Assembly: GCA_036652735.1 (NCBI GenBank)
Contig: JAVVVI010000009.1
Location: forward strand, 1-59,716
DNA from: JAGOGN01 sp036652735
GTDB taxonomy: Bacteria > Bacillota > Clostridia > Lachnospirales > Lachnospiraceae
Length of the DNA stretch: 59,716 nt
Reading direction: 5' to 3'
Shown: one piece after another, positions 8,486-16,876 of the stretch
Layout: each line of letters starts with the position of its first letter
Position numbering within the stretch: the first letter of the stretch is position 1
Translations under genes and position numbers: made by a program
Notes under the pieces: generated by a model
Seen by the model: only the letters and a program-made list of their open reading frames with translations
The model's database searches: none
What the model was told of the DNA's origin: nothing

Positions 8486-9867
8486 TGGACGTAATGAAGA
8501 AAATACCTGTTGCAGAACAGGATCCAAAAGTAAGAGCAACGAACTTTGAAGAAGTTTGTTTGGGATATAATCAGGAAGAAGCAATGGAAGAAGCAACCAG
8601 ATGTTTAGGCTGTAAAAATGCAAAATGTATTGAAGGATGTCCGGTATCCATTCAAATTCCTGAGTTTATAAAAGAAGTAAAAGAAGGAAATTTTGAAGCA
8701 GCATATCAGGTAATTGGCAAGTCTTCCGCACTTCCAGCAGTATGTGGACGTGTATGTCCTCAGGAAAGCCAGTGTGAAGGAAAATGTATTCGTGGAATTA
8801 AGGGCGAATCTGTGTCCATTGGTAAATTAGAGCGATTTGTTGCTGACTGGGCAACAAAAAATGGTATTAAACCCAATAAAGCAGAAAAGCTGAATGGAAA
8901 AAAAGTTGCTGTGATCGGATCCGGTCCTGCAGGACTTACTTGTGCAGGGGATTTAGCAAAAATGGGATATGATGTAACTATTTTTGAAGCATTACATGAA
9001 GCAGGCGGCGTACTTGTATATGGTATTCCAGAATTCCGTTTACCGAAGGCAGATGTAGTAGCAAAAGAAATAGAAAATGTAAAATCTCTTGGTGTTAAAA
9101 TCGAAACAAATGTTATTATCGGAAAATCCGTAACCATAGATGAATTAATGGAAGAAGAAGGATTTGAAGCTGTATTTATTGGCTCAGGAGCAGGACTTCC
9201 AAAATTCATGGGTATTCCGGGAGAAAATGCAAATGGAGTATTCTCAGCAAATGAATACTTAACCCGTAATAATCTTATGAAGGCATTCAAAAAATACGAT
9301 ACACCAATTATGCTTGGCAAGAAAGTTGCAGTTGTTGGTGGTGGTAATGTTGCAATGGATGCAGCAAGAACAGCACTTCGTCTTGGTGGAGAAGTACATA
9401 TTGTATATAGAAGAAGTGAAGAAGAACTTCCTGCAAGAGTAGAAGAAGTACATCATGCAAAACAGGAAGGAATTATCTTTGATCTTTTAACCAATCCTAC
9501 AGAAATCTTAGTGGATGACAATGGATGGGTAAGAGGAATGCGTTGTGTTCGTATGGAATTAGGAGAAGCGGATGCATCAGGAAGAAGAAGACCGGTTGAA
9601 ATCAAAGGTTCTGAGTTTGAATTGGAACTGGATATGGTTGTAATGTCTCTTGGTACATCACCGAATCCTTTAATTACAGCAACTACGGAAGGATTAGAAG
9701 CAAACAAACATAAATGTATTGTAGCAGAAGAATCCAATGGTAAAACAACAAAAGAAGGTGTTTTTGCAGGCGGAGACGCAGTAACCGGAGCAGCAACTGT
9801 TATTCTTGCCATGGGTGCAGGAAAAGCAGCAGCAAAGGGAATTGATGAATATTTAACAAATAAATAA
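8485..9867 (+). CDS. nfnB: NfnB / NADPH-dependent glutamate synthase small chain-like flavoprotein
   Basis: 460 residues, annotated in many genomes as gltA (glutamate synthase NADPH, homotetrameric). The N-terminal cysteines CLGCKNAKCIEGCP and CGRVCPQESQCEGKC bind two [4Fe-4S] clusters. GSGPAGLTCAGDLAKMGYDV is the FAD site and GGGNVAMDAARTALRLG the NADPH site. No large GltB-type glutamine amidotransferase subunit is nearby, and the gene is coupled to an NfnA-type gene, so the Nfn reading is favoured: reversible NADH/ferredoxin/NADPH transhydrogenation in the cytoplasm. Direct glutamate synthesis cannot be excluded from sequence alone. Confidence 0.88.
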   Translation: MDVMKKIPVAEQDPKVRATNFEEVCLGYNQEEAMEEATRCLGCKNAKCIEGCPVSIQIPEFIKEVKEGNFEAAYQVIGKSSALPAVCGRVCPQESQCEGKCIRGIKGESVSIGKLERFVADWATKNGIKPNKAEKLNGKKVAVIGSGPAGLTCAGDLAKMGYDVTIFEALHEAGGVLVYGIPEFRLPKADVVAKEIENVKSLGVKIETNVIIGKSVTIDELMEEEGFEAVFIGSGAGLPKFMGIPGENANGVFSANEYLTRNNLMKAFKKYDTPIMLGKKVAVVGGGNVAMDAARTALRLGGEVHIVYRRSEEELPARVEEVHHAKQEGIIFDLLTNPTEILVDDNGWVRGMRCVRMELGEADASGRRRPVEIKGSEFELELDMVVMSLGTSPNPLITATTEGLEANKHKCIVAEESNGKTTKEGVFAGGDAVTGAATVILAMGAGKAAAKGIDEYLTNK

Positions 9868-9878
9868 ATCCTACAATA

Positions 9879-9913
9879 AAGCGGTCTTCTGAAATGGGAA
9901 GGCCGTTTTTTTA
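9879..9913 (+). terminator. Intrinsic terminator after nfnB
   Basis: CGGTCTT (9882-9888) pairs with AAGGCCG (9899-9905, one G-T pair), followed by eight T's. It ends the nfnAB transcript. Confidence 0.8.
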
Positions 9914-10038
9914 TACAATAGGAAAGAGCTTTTATTACATAAAAACGCTCCGCCGTGGATGCTGTATCCAATCAATACGCTTAAGATTAAGAAAAAGATA
10001 GGTTACACAGCAGTTTTTGGAAGAATATTCCCGAAAAA

Positions 10039-10092
10039 TGTCGAATTATGTTGAAAAATAAACTTGACATGATATAATAAAATTAGTATAAA
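10039..10092 (+). promoter_or_regulatory. Promoter of the chemoreceptor gene, with an upstream 0A-box match
   Basis: TTGACA (10064-10069), a 17-bp spacer and TATAAA (10087-10092), close to the sigma-A consensus. TGTCGAA at 10039-10045 matches the Spo0A-binding box and lies 18 bp before the -35. The promoter is convincing. The 0A box may be chance, since a 7-mer is expected several times in a window this size. Confidence 0.6.
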
Positions 10093-10110
10093 AATGCGGG
10101 GGTTTAAAAT

Positions 10111-12123
10111 ATGAAAAAAAATACAAGAAAAAGAACAACGCTAATGAAACGTATGACAATCAGAATAACAATTAGTATGTGTTTGGTTCTTTTGGTCATT
10201 ATTGGTTTGTCTTATGCAATCATGCGGACTACCATTACGAACTTATCGGAACAAATGTTAGTAAGAGAAGCCAAAGCTTATGAAAATGAAGTAGAAGATT
10301 GGATTGATCAGGTTAAGACTCCATTGTCGGAAGTAGGAAGAACGTTGAAGCAGATTACGTTCCCATCAGATGCGGAACGCAAGGTCTTTTTAGAATCCAC
10401 AGTAACCATTAATAAAAATGTTCCTTTAGGTGTTTATTTTGGAAGAACGGATGGTTCTTATATTGATGGTGCCGGCTGGGTACCAGATGCAGATTACGTA
10501 CCAAGTGAAAGAGACTGGTTTATTGAAGGAATGAAGAATGAGACCATGGCACCGGGAGAACCATACATTGATAGTCAGACCGGTGAATATATTGTAAGTC
10601 TCAGTATGAAAATCAGTGATACAGAGGTTGCAGCAGCAGATGTGTTTTTAAAGGATGTAGCAAGCCGGATTTCAGAGATTTCAGTAATGGATTCAGGATC
10701 TGCTTATTTATTTGATACAAAGAGTGGCGATGTACTGGCAGCAAAAGATAAAAAGCTTGTGGGACAAAAGGTAGATGATTGCAAAAATGAATTTGTGCAA
10801 TCCATTATTAAATCAGCAAATACAGAAGGAAGCGATGATTTATCCAATATAAAACGTGTATTAGATCTTGACAACACAGGAAGCAATATGAAAGTAGTTA
10901 CCAACACGATTAAAGATACCAATTGGGTATTGGCATGTTGTGTCAGTGAAGAAAATATGTTGGCTTCATTGGATGAATTAAACATCGTAATGGCAGTTGC
11001 AGGGATTGTATTAACATTAATTGCAGCAGTTATTATCTTCCTTTCCCTAAAACGCAACTTGAAAGCAATTAAAAATGTTACACAGGTTGTAGGGGAATTA
11101 GTAGAGGGAAACTTTTCAGTGGAAGCAAATGTTCAGGGACATGATGATATTACAACGATGTGTGAAGGATTGAACACTTTTATTGAGAAGATGCGGGATA
11201 TCATTGTTGGTATGCGCAATGTCTCGTCGAAACTGGATTCTGATTCAGAGGTGACCAAGTTATCAGCAGATACCATGTACGATGCAGCAGAAGTACAGGC
11301 TGAGGCAATGGGTCAGGTAAGTACAACCGTGAATGAACTTGCCCGTTCCATTGAGTCTATTGCAGAGGATGCAACTACCTTGTCAGAGGCAGTGAGTCTT
11401 GCTACCGAAAATGGGGAGCAGGCAGTAGGTGAGATGAATGAATCTGTAAGTGCAACCAATACCGGAAAAGTTCAGATTCAGGATATTTCAGAGAAGATGC
11501 AAAAAATAAAAGCGGCAATAAACTCTTTGGAAATAGCAGTTAAAAAAGTAGATGATTCTGCAATTGAAATCAATAAAATTACAGATATGATTGGAGATAT
11601 TGCGGAACAGACCAATTTGTTATCTTTGAATGCAACCATAGAAGCGGCAAGAGCAGGAGAAGCAGGAAGAGGCTTTACGGTTGTTGCAACTGAAATCGGA
11701 AAATTATCAACACGAAGCAGAGAAGCAGCCAGTGATATTACAAAATTAATTGAGAATATCAGTTCTGAGATTCAGGATACTGTGGAACGTACCACGGAAG
11801 CCGTAGTTGATATTGAAGAAAGCAGTGAAACAGTAAATAGCACCATTGTTGCATTTGACAAGATCTTTGATTATATTGTAAGCAGTAATCATTTAGTTAC
11901 AGAAGTAAATGAGAAGATCAAGAGTATAGACAATGTTGCAATGTCAATGGCAGCGATTACAGAGGAACAATCAGCAAGTACAGAAGAAATTTTAGCAACA
12001 ACAGAAGGTCTTGCGGAACAAGCAAATGAAATTAAAGATCATAGTGAGAAAATAAAAGAAGTATCAGCCACCTTGGAAAATTCAGCGAAACAAATGAAGG
12101 AACAAATGGAAATGTTCCAGTAA
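10111..12123 (+). CDS. Methyl-accepting chemotaxis protein with double-Cache sensor
   Basis: A 670-residue transmembrane chemoreceptor. TM1 is at about 17-37, an extracellular dCache_1 sensor at about 45-280, TM2 at about 290-313, then HAMP and a cytoplasmic signalling domain with the hairpin tip EQTNLLSLNATIEAARAGEAGRG near residue 510. The sensor has Y129, R134, W136, Y152 and D177 in the spacing of the published amino-acid-binding dCache motif (PctA Y121, R126, W128, Y144, with a later Asp), so an amino-acid ligand is likely. RBS GGGGG precedes ATG 10111. The gene ends just before an assembly gap, but its stop codon is present on both sides of the gap. Confidence 0.93.
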   Translation: MKKNTRKRTTLMKRMTIRITISMCLVLLVIIGLSYAIMRTTITNLSEQMLVREAKAYENEVEDWIDQVKTPLSEVGRTLKQITFPSDAERKVFLESTVTINKNVPLGVYFGRTDGSYIDGAGWVPDADYVPSERDWFIEGMKNETMAPGEPYIDSQTGEYIVSLSMKISDTEVAAADVFLKDVASRISEISVMDSGSAYLFDTKSGDVLAAKDKKLVGQKVDDCKNEFVQSIIKSANTEGSDDLSNIKRVLDLDNTGSNMKVVTNTIKDTNWVLACCVSEENMLASLDELNIVMAVAGIVLTLIAAVIIFLSLKRNLKAIKNVTQVVGELVEGNFSVEANVQGHDDITTMCEGLNTFIEKMRDIIVGMRNVSSKLDSDSEVTKLSADTMYDAAEVQAEAMGQVSTTVNELARSIESIAEDATTLSEAVSLATENGEQAVGEMNESVSATNTGKVQIQDISEKMQKIKAAINSLEIAVKKVDDSAIEINKITDMIGDIAEQTNLLSLNATIEAARAGEAGRGFTVVATEIGKLSTRSREAASDITKLIENISSEIQDTVERTTEAVVDIEESSETVNSTIVAFDKIFDYIVSSNHLVTEVNEKIKSIDNVAMSMAAITEEQSASTEEILATTEGLAEQANEIKDHSEKIKEVSATLENSAKQMKEQMEMFQ

Positions 12124-12129
12124 TAATAT
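12075..12129 (+). repeat. 55-bp contig-end overlap, copy 1
   Basis: Identical to 12230-12284 on the far side of the N run. The length and exact identity suggest a k-mer overlap between two contigs that was not merged, not a biological repeat. Confidence 0.85.
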
Positions 12130-12229
12130 NNNNNNNNNNNNNNNNNNNNNNNNNNNNNNNNNNNNNNNNNNNNNNNNNNNNNNNNNNNNNNNNNNNNNNN
12201 NNNNNNNNNNNNNNNNNNNNNNNNNNNNN
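12130..12229. other. Assembly gap of 100 N
   Basis: Placeholder gap of exactly 100 N. Both flanks carry the same 55 bp, so the true sequence may have no gap at all here. Confidence 0.95.
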
Positions 12230-12284
12230 GGAAAATTCAGCGAAACAAATGAAGGAACAAATGGAAATGTTCCAGTAATAATAT
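12230..12284 (+). repeat. 55-bp contig-end overlap, copy 2
   Basis: Second copy of the end of the chemoreceptor gene, including its stop codon. It is not a gene fragment in its own right. Confidence 0.85.
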
Positions 12285-12285
12285 C

Positions 12286-12314
12286 TTGACAGCTGCCTGC
12301 ATATACTGTATTAT
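12286..12314 (+). promoter_or_regulatory. Sigma-A promoter of the riboswitch-controlled efflux gene
   Basis: TTGACA (12286-12291), a 17-bp spacer and TATTAT (12309-12314). Transcription should start near 12321, leaving a leader of about 220 nt that contains the NiCo aptamer. Confidence 0.7.
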
Positions 12315-12340
12315 ATATGAATACTCTTTGCGCTGCATAT

Positions 12341-12447
12341 AAATCTACAGTACAATCTGAGCAGGCGATGAACATAAAAGTTCGTGGGGCCGGGTTACCA
12401 ATGTGTGACAATGGATGATTAATCAACATCTGTGGGACAGTAGTTTA
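12341..12447 (+). ncRNA. NiCo riboswitch aptamer (czcD RNA motif)
   Basis: A structured leader ahead of a cation-efflux gene. Seen: the conserved strands CTGAGCAGGCGATGA (12357-12371) and GGGGCCGGGTTACC (12376-12389 region), a hairpin GAAC/GTTC, a TGTGTGACA-ATGG segment and the closing TGTGGGACAGTAG (12431-12443). CTAC (12345-12348) pairs with GTAG (12440-12443) to close the element. This matches my memory of the NiCo (czcD) consensus, which senses Ni(2+) or Co(2+) and lies before CDF exporters in Clostridia. A covariance-model search was not possible here. Confidence 0.82.
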
Positions 12448-12475
12448 CTTATTATTGTTCCATAGGTGTTTTTTT
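12433..12475 (+). terminator. Riboswitch expression platform: terminator overlapping the aptamer
   Basis: TGGGACA (12433-12439), part of the conserved 3' strand of the aptamer, pairs with TGTTCCA (12456-12462), followed by TAGGTG and seven T's. Metal binding that holds the 3' strand in the aptamer would prevent this hairpin, giving an ON switch for metal efflux. A second pairing of TGTTCC with GGAACA further downstream is a possible alternative fold. Confidence 0.7.
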
Positions 12476-12544
12476 GCTATAGGAACATAAGATTCTATTC
12501 TGCATGTGACAAAAGAGTTATCTTAAAAAATGGAGGTAACCCTT

Positions 12545-13453
12545 ATGGAACAAACGAAACAGGAACTAGGAAGAAAGCAAGACAAGGAACTTGCTTTACA
12601 TGTCTCAACAGTAAGCATTATTGTAAATGTATTGCTGTCTTTTTTTAAACTTTTTGCAGGGATTTTTGCAAAATCAGGTGCAATGATATCCGATGCAATT
12701 CATTCCGCTTCCGATGTATTTAGCACCATAATTGTAATTATCGGAGTCAATATGTCAAGCAAGGCATCCGACAAAAAACACCAGTATGGACATGAACGGA
12801 TGGAGTGTGTAGCATCCATTATTTTGGCAATTATTCTTTTCGCAACCGGAATGGGAGTTGGAATTAGTGGAGTAGAAAAGGTGCTTCAAGGAAATTATGG
12901 AGATTTAGTAGAACCGGGAATGCTTGCACTCATTGCAGCAGTAACATCCATTGTGGTAAAAGAGTGGATGTATTGGTATACCAGGGCGGCAGCAAAAAAA
13001 ACAAACTCGGGCGCATTAATGGCAGATGCCTGGCATCACCGATCGGATGCACTCTCTTCCATTGGCGCATTTGCGGGAATATTTGGAGCTCGTTTAGGAT
13101 TTCCAATTTTAGACCCGATTGCAAGTATTGTGATTTGTATTTTTATTTTAAAGGTTGCAATTGATATTTTCAAAGATTCCATTGATAAACTGGTAGATAA
13201 ATCCTGTGATGAACAAACGGTAGAAAGAATAAGAACAGTAATATCCGGTCAAAAAGGAGTACAGGGAATTGATAGCCTGCAAACGAGACTGTTTGGTTCT
13301 AAAATTTATGTGGATGTGGAAATTGCGGCAGATGGTAATCAGACACTGAACATGACACATGCAATTGCAGAACAGGTGCATATGGCCATTGAGACAGAAT
13401 TCCCAACAGTAAAACATTGCATGGTACATGTGAACCCAATAAAAAAGATGTAA
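12545..13453 (+). CDS. Cation diffusion facilitator (CDF) metal efflux transporter, CzcD/FieF type
   Basis: A 302-residue membrane transporter that exports divalent metal ions in exchange for protons. N-terminal transmembrane helices carry the metal-site motif DAIHSASDVF (HxxxD) and a second site in ADAWHHRSDALSS (HxxxD). The C-terminal cytoplasmic domain (from about residue 205) has the ferredoxin-like CDF fold, with HVNP at the end. An ATG at 12530 is in frame, but GGAGGT lies between it and ATG 12545, so 12545 is the start. The NiCo riboswitch upstream points to Co and Ni as the physiological substrates. Confidence 0.92.
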   Translation: MEQTKQELGRKQDKELALHVSTVSIIVNVLLSFFKLFAGIFAKSGAMISDAIHSASDVFSTIIVIIGVNMSSKASDKKHQYGHERMECVASIILAIILFATGMGVGISGVEKVLQGNYGDLVEPGMLALIAAVTSIVVKEWMYWYTRAAAKKTNSGALMADAWHHRSDALSSIGAFAGIFGARLGFPILDPIASIVICIFILKVAIDIFKDSIDKLVDKSCDEQTVERIRTVISGQKGVQGIDSLQTRLFGSKIYVDVEIAADGNQTLNMTHAIAEQVHMAIETEFPTVKHCMVHVNPIKKM

Positions 13454-13465
13454 AGGTATACCTTT
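13452..13465. repeat. Palindrome AAAGGTATACCTTT, copy 1
   Basis: A perfect 14-bp palindrome starting inside the stop codon of the CDF gene. Its 12-bp core recurs exactly at 13598-13609. Confidence 0.75.
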
Positions 13466-13543
13466 TTATCGTTAAAAATCTGACGACGTGTTACTAATAA
13501 TATTACCTATTTATTACTAAAAAAGCAATGCTTATTTTAAAAC

Positions 13544-13558
13544 TTAACAAATTGTTAA
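13544..13558. repeat. Inverted repeat TTAACAA-A-TTGTTAA
   Basis: Seven-base perfect arms around one base, lying between the two AAGGTATACCTT palindromes upstream of the second chemoreceptor. It could be a regulator site. None is identified. Confidence 0.55.
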
Positions 13559-13597
13559 ATTATGACATACAATTGCATAAAAATAATTTCATATAAA

Positions 13598-13609
13598 AAG
13601 GTATACCTT
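13598..13609. promoter_or_regulatory. Palindrome AAGGTATACCTT, copy 2
   Basis: Identical to the core of the palindrome at 13452-13465, 146 bp away, and 36 bp before the chemoreceptor start. Paired identical palindromes in one intergenic region suggest binding sites for a dimeric regulator able to loop DNA. Confidence 0.45.
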
Positions 13610-13645
13610 AATAGTGAAAAAAGAAAACGCAAAGGAGAAATGTGT

Positions 13646-15322
13646 ATGTTAAAAAAACTCAAGATTAAAAATCGCCTTTTAGTGGGGTATGGAGCAGTGG
13701 TAGCATTATTACTGTTTGTTTCTGCTGTGGCATTGATTGGTTTATCAAGCTTAAATGGTAATATGAACCAAATAATGGACAAGGCCCTTGCAGCAGATAC
13801 TGCTGTAAAAATGTGTAGAATTGACATTAATATTGCAGCAAAGGATGTACGTGAGATGGCTTTAAATCCGGACCCTGCAAGTTATAGCGGTTATGAAACA
13901 GAAATCAATGAGAAAATCCAGGCATTAAAGGGAAGATTAGCGGATTTAAAAAAATCAGGAGCCATTGACGATGATTTATACCAAAAATATGAAACGGCAG
14001 TTTTAAATTGGACAAAAATAGGGGAGAGAACGGTATCAACTATTCAAGGAGGCGATCGAGAGGGTGCAACGGTTATTTTATTAAATGAATGTGCACCGGC
14101 CTTAAAAGAGGCAGTTGAAATCACCAAAGAAATTGATGCGATTACCGTTCAATTACAAGATAAGCTTCTTACTAAAAATGAAGTTTCCATTCAAATTATT
14201 GGAATTATAATTGTGGTTGTATTGGTGCTGGCAATTGTGTTTGCCTTATGGATTTCCGGGAGAATTGTTAAGAGTATTACAGTTCCACTGGAAGAAATAG
14301 AGAATGTAGCGTTGGAGATGTCTCGTGGTAATCTACACGCGGATTTAACCTATGATGGGAATGATGAAGTAGGATTCGTAGCCAAAAGTCTGAAAAATTC
14401 ACAAGAGACACTGGGAGCATACATAGAAGACATTGGAAGAGCGATGAAGGCCTTCGAAAGTGGTAATTTTGATGTTCACCCGGAACAGGCTTTTATTGGT
14501 GATTTTAAGGCGATTGAGGTATCGATTGATGGTTTCCAGAACGAAATGAATCATTTAGTACGAAACATACAGGAAGCGTCAATACAAGTTGAAGGTGGTT
14601 CTGTTCAGGTGGCAGAAAGTGCGCAGGTATTGGCAGATGGAGCAACGGAACAGGCAGGAGTAATTCAGGAACTTTCCGCAACCATTGCGGAAATCACTGA
14701 ACACATTAAGCACAATGCAAATAACGCAGATGAAATTAACCGTGATGTATCCATGGTAGGGGAAGAAATTGATATTAGCAATGAAAAAATGAACAAAATG
14801 GTGGAAGCAATGAATGTGATTAGCTCTACATCCAAGGAAATTAGTAAAATTATTGCTACAATTAATGAAATTGCTTCACAGACGAATTTGCTGGCATTGA
14901 ATGCATCCATTGAAGCAGCAAGGGCAGGAGATGCAGGACGAGGATTCGCTGTTGTAGCAGATCAAGTATCGCTTTTGGCAACGCAAAGTGCGGAAGCAGC
15001 CAAGACATCCAATGAATTAATAGATGCGTCTATTCGTGCAGTGGAATCCGGAATGGAAATTGCAACGGTAACAGCGGATGGACTCAAGAATGTTGTAGAA
15101 GGTGCAAAGGCAGTTACGTTCAAAGTTGTTAAAATTGCAGAAGCATCCAAGGAACAGGCGGTATCCATTGAACAAATTAATCAAGGTGTAGATCAGATTA
15201 ATAATGTGGTACAGAATAATTCAGCAACTGCTGAAGAGAGTGCTGCTACAAGTGAAGAATTAACCGGTCAGGCAGAAATTCTCAAAGAACAATTAGCACA
15301 TTTTAAAATCAGAGCACAGTAA
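13646..15322 (+). CDS. Methyl-accepting chemotaxis protein with four-helix-bundle sensor
   Basis: 558 residues. TM1 is at about 12-34, an extracellular 4HB_MCP-type helical sensor runs to about 187, and TM2 is at about 190-212. A HAMP domain is followed by a second HAMP-like segment (around YIEDIGRAMKAFESGNFDV) and the methyl-accepting signalling domain with tip SQTNLLALNASIEAARAGDAGRG. AAAGGAG sits 9 nt before ATG 13646. An ATG at 13640 is too close, and the longer frame back to 13562 codes for an unconserved, AT-rich stretch. Ligand unknown. It is separated from its neighbours by its own regulatory region and a terminator. Confidence 0.92.
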   Translation: MLKKLKIKNRLLVGYGAVVALLLFVSAVALIGLSSLNGNMNQIMDKALAADTAVKMCRIDINIAAKDVREMALNPDPASYSGYETEINEKIQALKGRLADLKKSGAIDDDLYQKYETAVLNWTKIGERTVSTIQGGDREGATVILLNECAPALKEAVEITKEIDAITVQLQDKLLTKNEVSIQIIGIIIVVVLVLAIVFALWISGRIVKSITVPLEEIENVALEMSRGNLHADLTYDGNDEVGFVAKSLKNSQETLGAYIEDIGRAMKAFESGNFDVHPEQAFIGDFKAIEVSIDGFQNEMNHLVRNIQEASIQVEGGSVQVAESAQVLADGATEQAGVIQELSATIAEITEHIKHNANNADEINRDVSMVGEEIDISNEKMNKMVEAMNVISSTSKEISKIIATINEIASQTNLLALNASIEAARAGDAGRGFAVVADQVSLLATQSAEAAKTSNELIDASIRAVESGMEIATVTADGLKNVVEGAKAVTFKVVKIAEASKEQAVSIEQINQGVDQINNVVQNNSATAEESAATSEELTGQAEILKEQLAHFKIRAQ

Positions 15323-15346
15323 AATATAGTTTCTTTAGTTCTAACC

Positions 15347-15394
15347 AAAATACCCCATCCATATATTAATTATAAATAGGAATGGGGTATTTTT
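15347..15394 (+). terminator. Terminator-like hairpin reaching to the spoIVA start
   Basis: AAAATACCCCAT-CC (15347-15360) pairs with GG-A-ATGGGGTATTTT (15379-15394), ending in T's directly before ATG 15395. It should stop chemoreceptor transcripts. The right arm also contains the GGGG that serves as the spoIVA ribosome site. Confidence 0.7.
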
Positions 15395-16876
15395 ATGGAA
15401 CAAAATAGGGAATTTAACTTATACAAAGACATTCAGGCCAGAACAAACGGCGAGATTTATATAGGTGTGGTGGGGCCGGTAAGAACCGGAAAATCAACCT
15501 TTATTAAGCGGTTTATGGAATTGTGTGTGTTACCTTATATGGAAGATGAAAATGTTCGGGAACGGGCAACAGATGAATTACCACAATCGGCGGGTGGAAA
15601 GACGGTTATGACTACGGAACCAAAGTTTGTACCATCAAAAGCAGCAGAATTAAAGATCGGAGAGGATTTAGGCGTTAATGTTCGTTTAATTGACTGCGTA
15701 GGCTATATGGTGGAAGGTGCTACCGGACATTTGGAGGAAGGCCAGGAGCGAATGGTAAAAACCCCATGGTTTGATTATGAAATTCCATTTACAAAGGCGG
15801 CTGAGCTTGGAACAGAAAAAGTAATCAGAGAGCATTCCACCTTGGGAATTGTAATGACAGCGGATGGAACATTTACAGAACTGGCAAGAGAAAATTACAT
15901 ACCCGGTGAAGAAAAAACCGTGGAAGAATTAAAAAAAATCGGAAAACCATTTCTTATGTTATTAAATTCTCAAAAACCCTACAGCGAGGGAACAAAGCAG
16001 CTGGTACTGGAAATGGAAGCAAAATATCAGGTGTCAGTTATTCCTGTGAATTGTGAACAGCTAAGAAACGAGGATATTCATCATATTCTTCAAGAGCTTT
16101 TGTATGAATTTCCGGTTGCACGCGTTGATTTTTTTATTCCAAGATGGGCAGAAATGTTGGAACAAAATCATAAGATTAAACAAAGTCTGATTGATAATGC
16201 AGCCAGTTTGTTAAAAGAATTTACAAAAGTAAAAAATGTTGTTGATTTTAAGGCAAAAGATGGGAATGACTATGTAAAAAGGCTGAAACCGGCGGGAGTC
16301 AACCTGGCGCTTGGCCAGGTAAAAGTGGAAATGGAAATTGACGAAAGATATTACTATGAAAATATCAGTGAATTAACGGGAGTTACCATTGGAAGTGAAT
16401 ATCAGTTAATTAGTATGATTCGTCAATTGGCAGGAAAACGAAAAGAATACGAAAGCGTTGGTGAAGCAATCAATGCCGTGAAAATGAAAGGATATGGCGT
16501 AGTAACACCACAGCTTTCTGAAATTGATTTAGAAGAGCCTGTCCTTGTAAAACACGGAAACAAATACGGAGTTAAGATGAAAGCACATTCTCCTTCTATT
16601 CATTTAATAAAAGCCGATATAGAAACTGAAATTGCACCAATTATTGGCAGCGAAGATCAAGCAAAGGATTTAATTGAATATATTAATACCAGTAAAGATA
16701 CGGAGGAAGGTATTTGGAATACCAATATTTTTGGAAAATCGGTTGGAGAATTAGTAGAAGATGGAATGAGAAGTAAAATAGCAATGATGGATGACGAAAG
16801 TCAAATGAAGCTTCAGGAAACAATGCAAAAGATTGTGAATGACAGTAATGGTGGAATGGTTTGCATTATAATTTAA
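15395..16876 (+). CDS. spoIVA: Stage IV sporulation protein A (spore-coat morphogenetic ATPase)
   Basis: A 493-residue mother-cell ATPase that polymerises on the outer forespore membrane to form the basement layer of the spore coat. Seen: Walker A GPVRTGKST (residues 26-34), the family-specific ELPQSAGGKTVMTTEPKF segment, LIDCVGYMVEGATGH (Walker B and switch region) and the C-terminal NGGMVCIII that anchors to SpoVM-marked membrane. Length matches the family (about 492). The start is ATG 15395 with GGGG 8-12 nt before. A CATATATT at 15360-15367 could be a sigma-E -10 box, with a weak -35. Confidence 0.97.
   Translation: MEQNREFNLYKDIQARTNGEIYIGVVGPVRTGKSTFIKRFMELCVLPYMEDENVRERATDELPQSAGGKTVMTTEPKFVPSKAAELKIGEDLGVNVRLIDCVGYMVEGATGHLEEGQERMVKTPWFDYEIPFTKAAELGTEKVIREHSTLGIVMTADGTFTELARENYIPGEEKTVEELKKIGKPFLMLLNSQKPYSEGTKQLVLEMEAKYQVSVIPVNCEQLRNEDIHHILQELLYEFPVARVDFFIPRWAEMLEQNHKIKQSLIDNAASLLKEFTKVKNVVDFKAKDGNDYVKRLKPAGVNLALGQVKVEMEIDERYYYENISELTGVTIGSEYQLISMIRQLAGKRKEYESVGEAINAVKMKGYGVVTPQLSEIDLEEPVLVKHGNKYGVKMKAHSPSIHLIKADIETEIAPIIGSEDQAKDLIEYINTSKDTEEGIWNTNIFGKSVGELVEDGMRSKIAMMDDESQMKLQETMQKIVNDSNGGMVCIII

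Noticed and set aside
12230..12283. Truncated second chemoreceptor copy
   Set aside because: Exact 55-bp duplicate created at a contig join.
12371..12383. GAAC-ATAAAA-GTTC resembling a LexA box
   Set aside because: The arm spacing is six, not four, and it lies as a hairpin inside the NiCo riboswitch.
13562..13645. Longer N-terminus of the second chemoreceptor
   Set aside because: It would translate the palindromic control region and precede the natural Lys-rich start and TM1; AAAGGAG supports ATG 13646.
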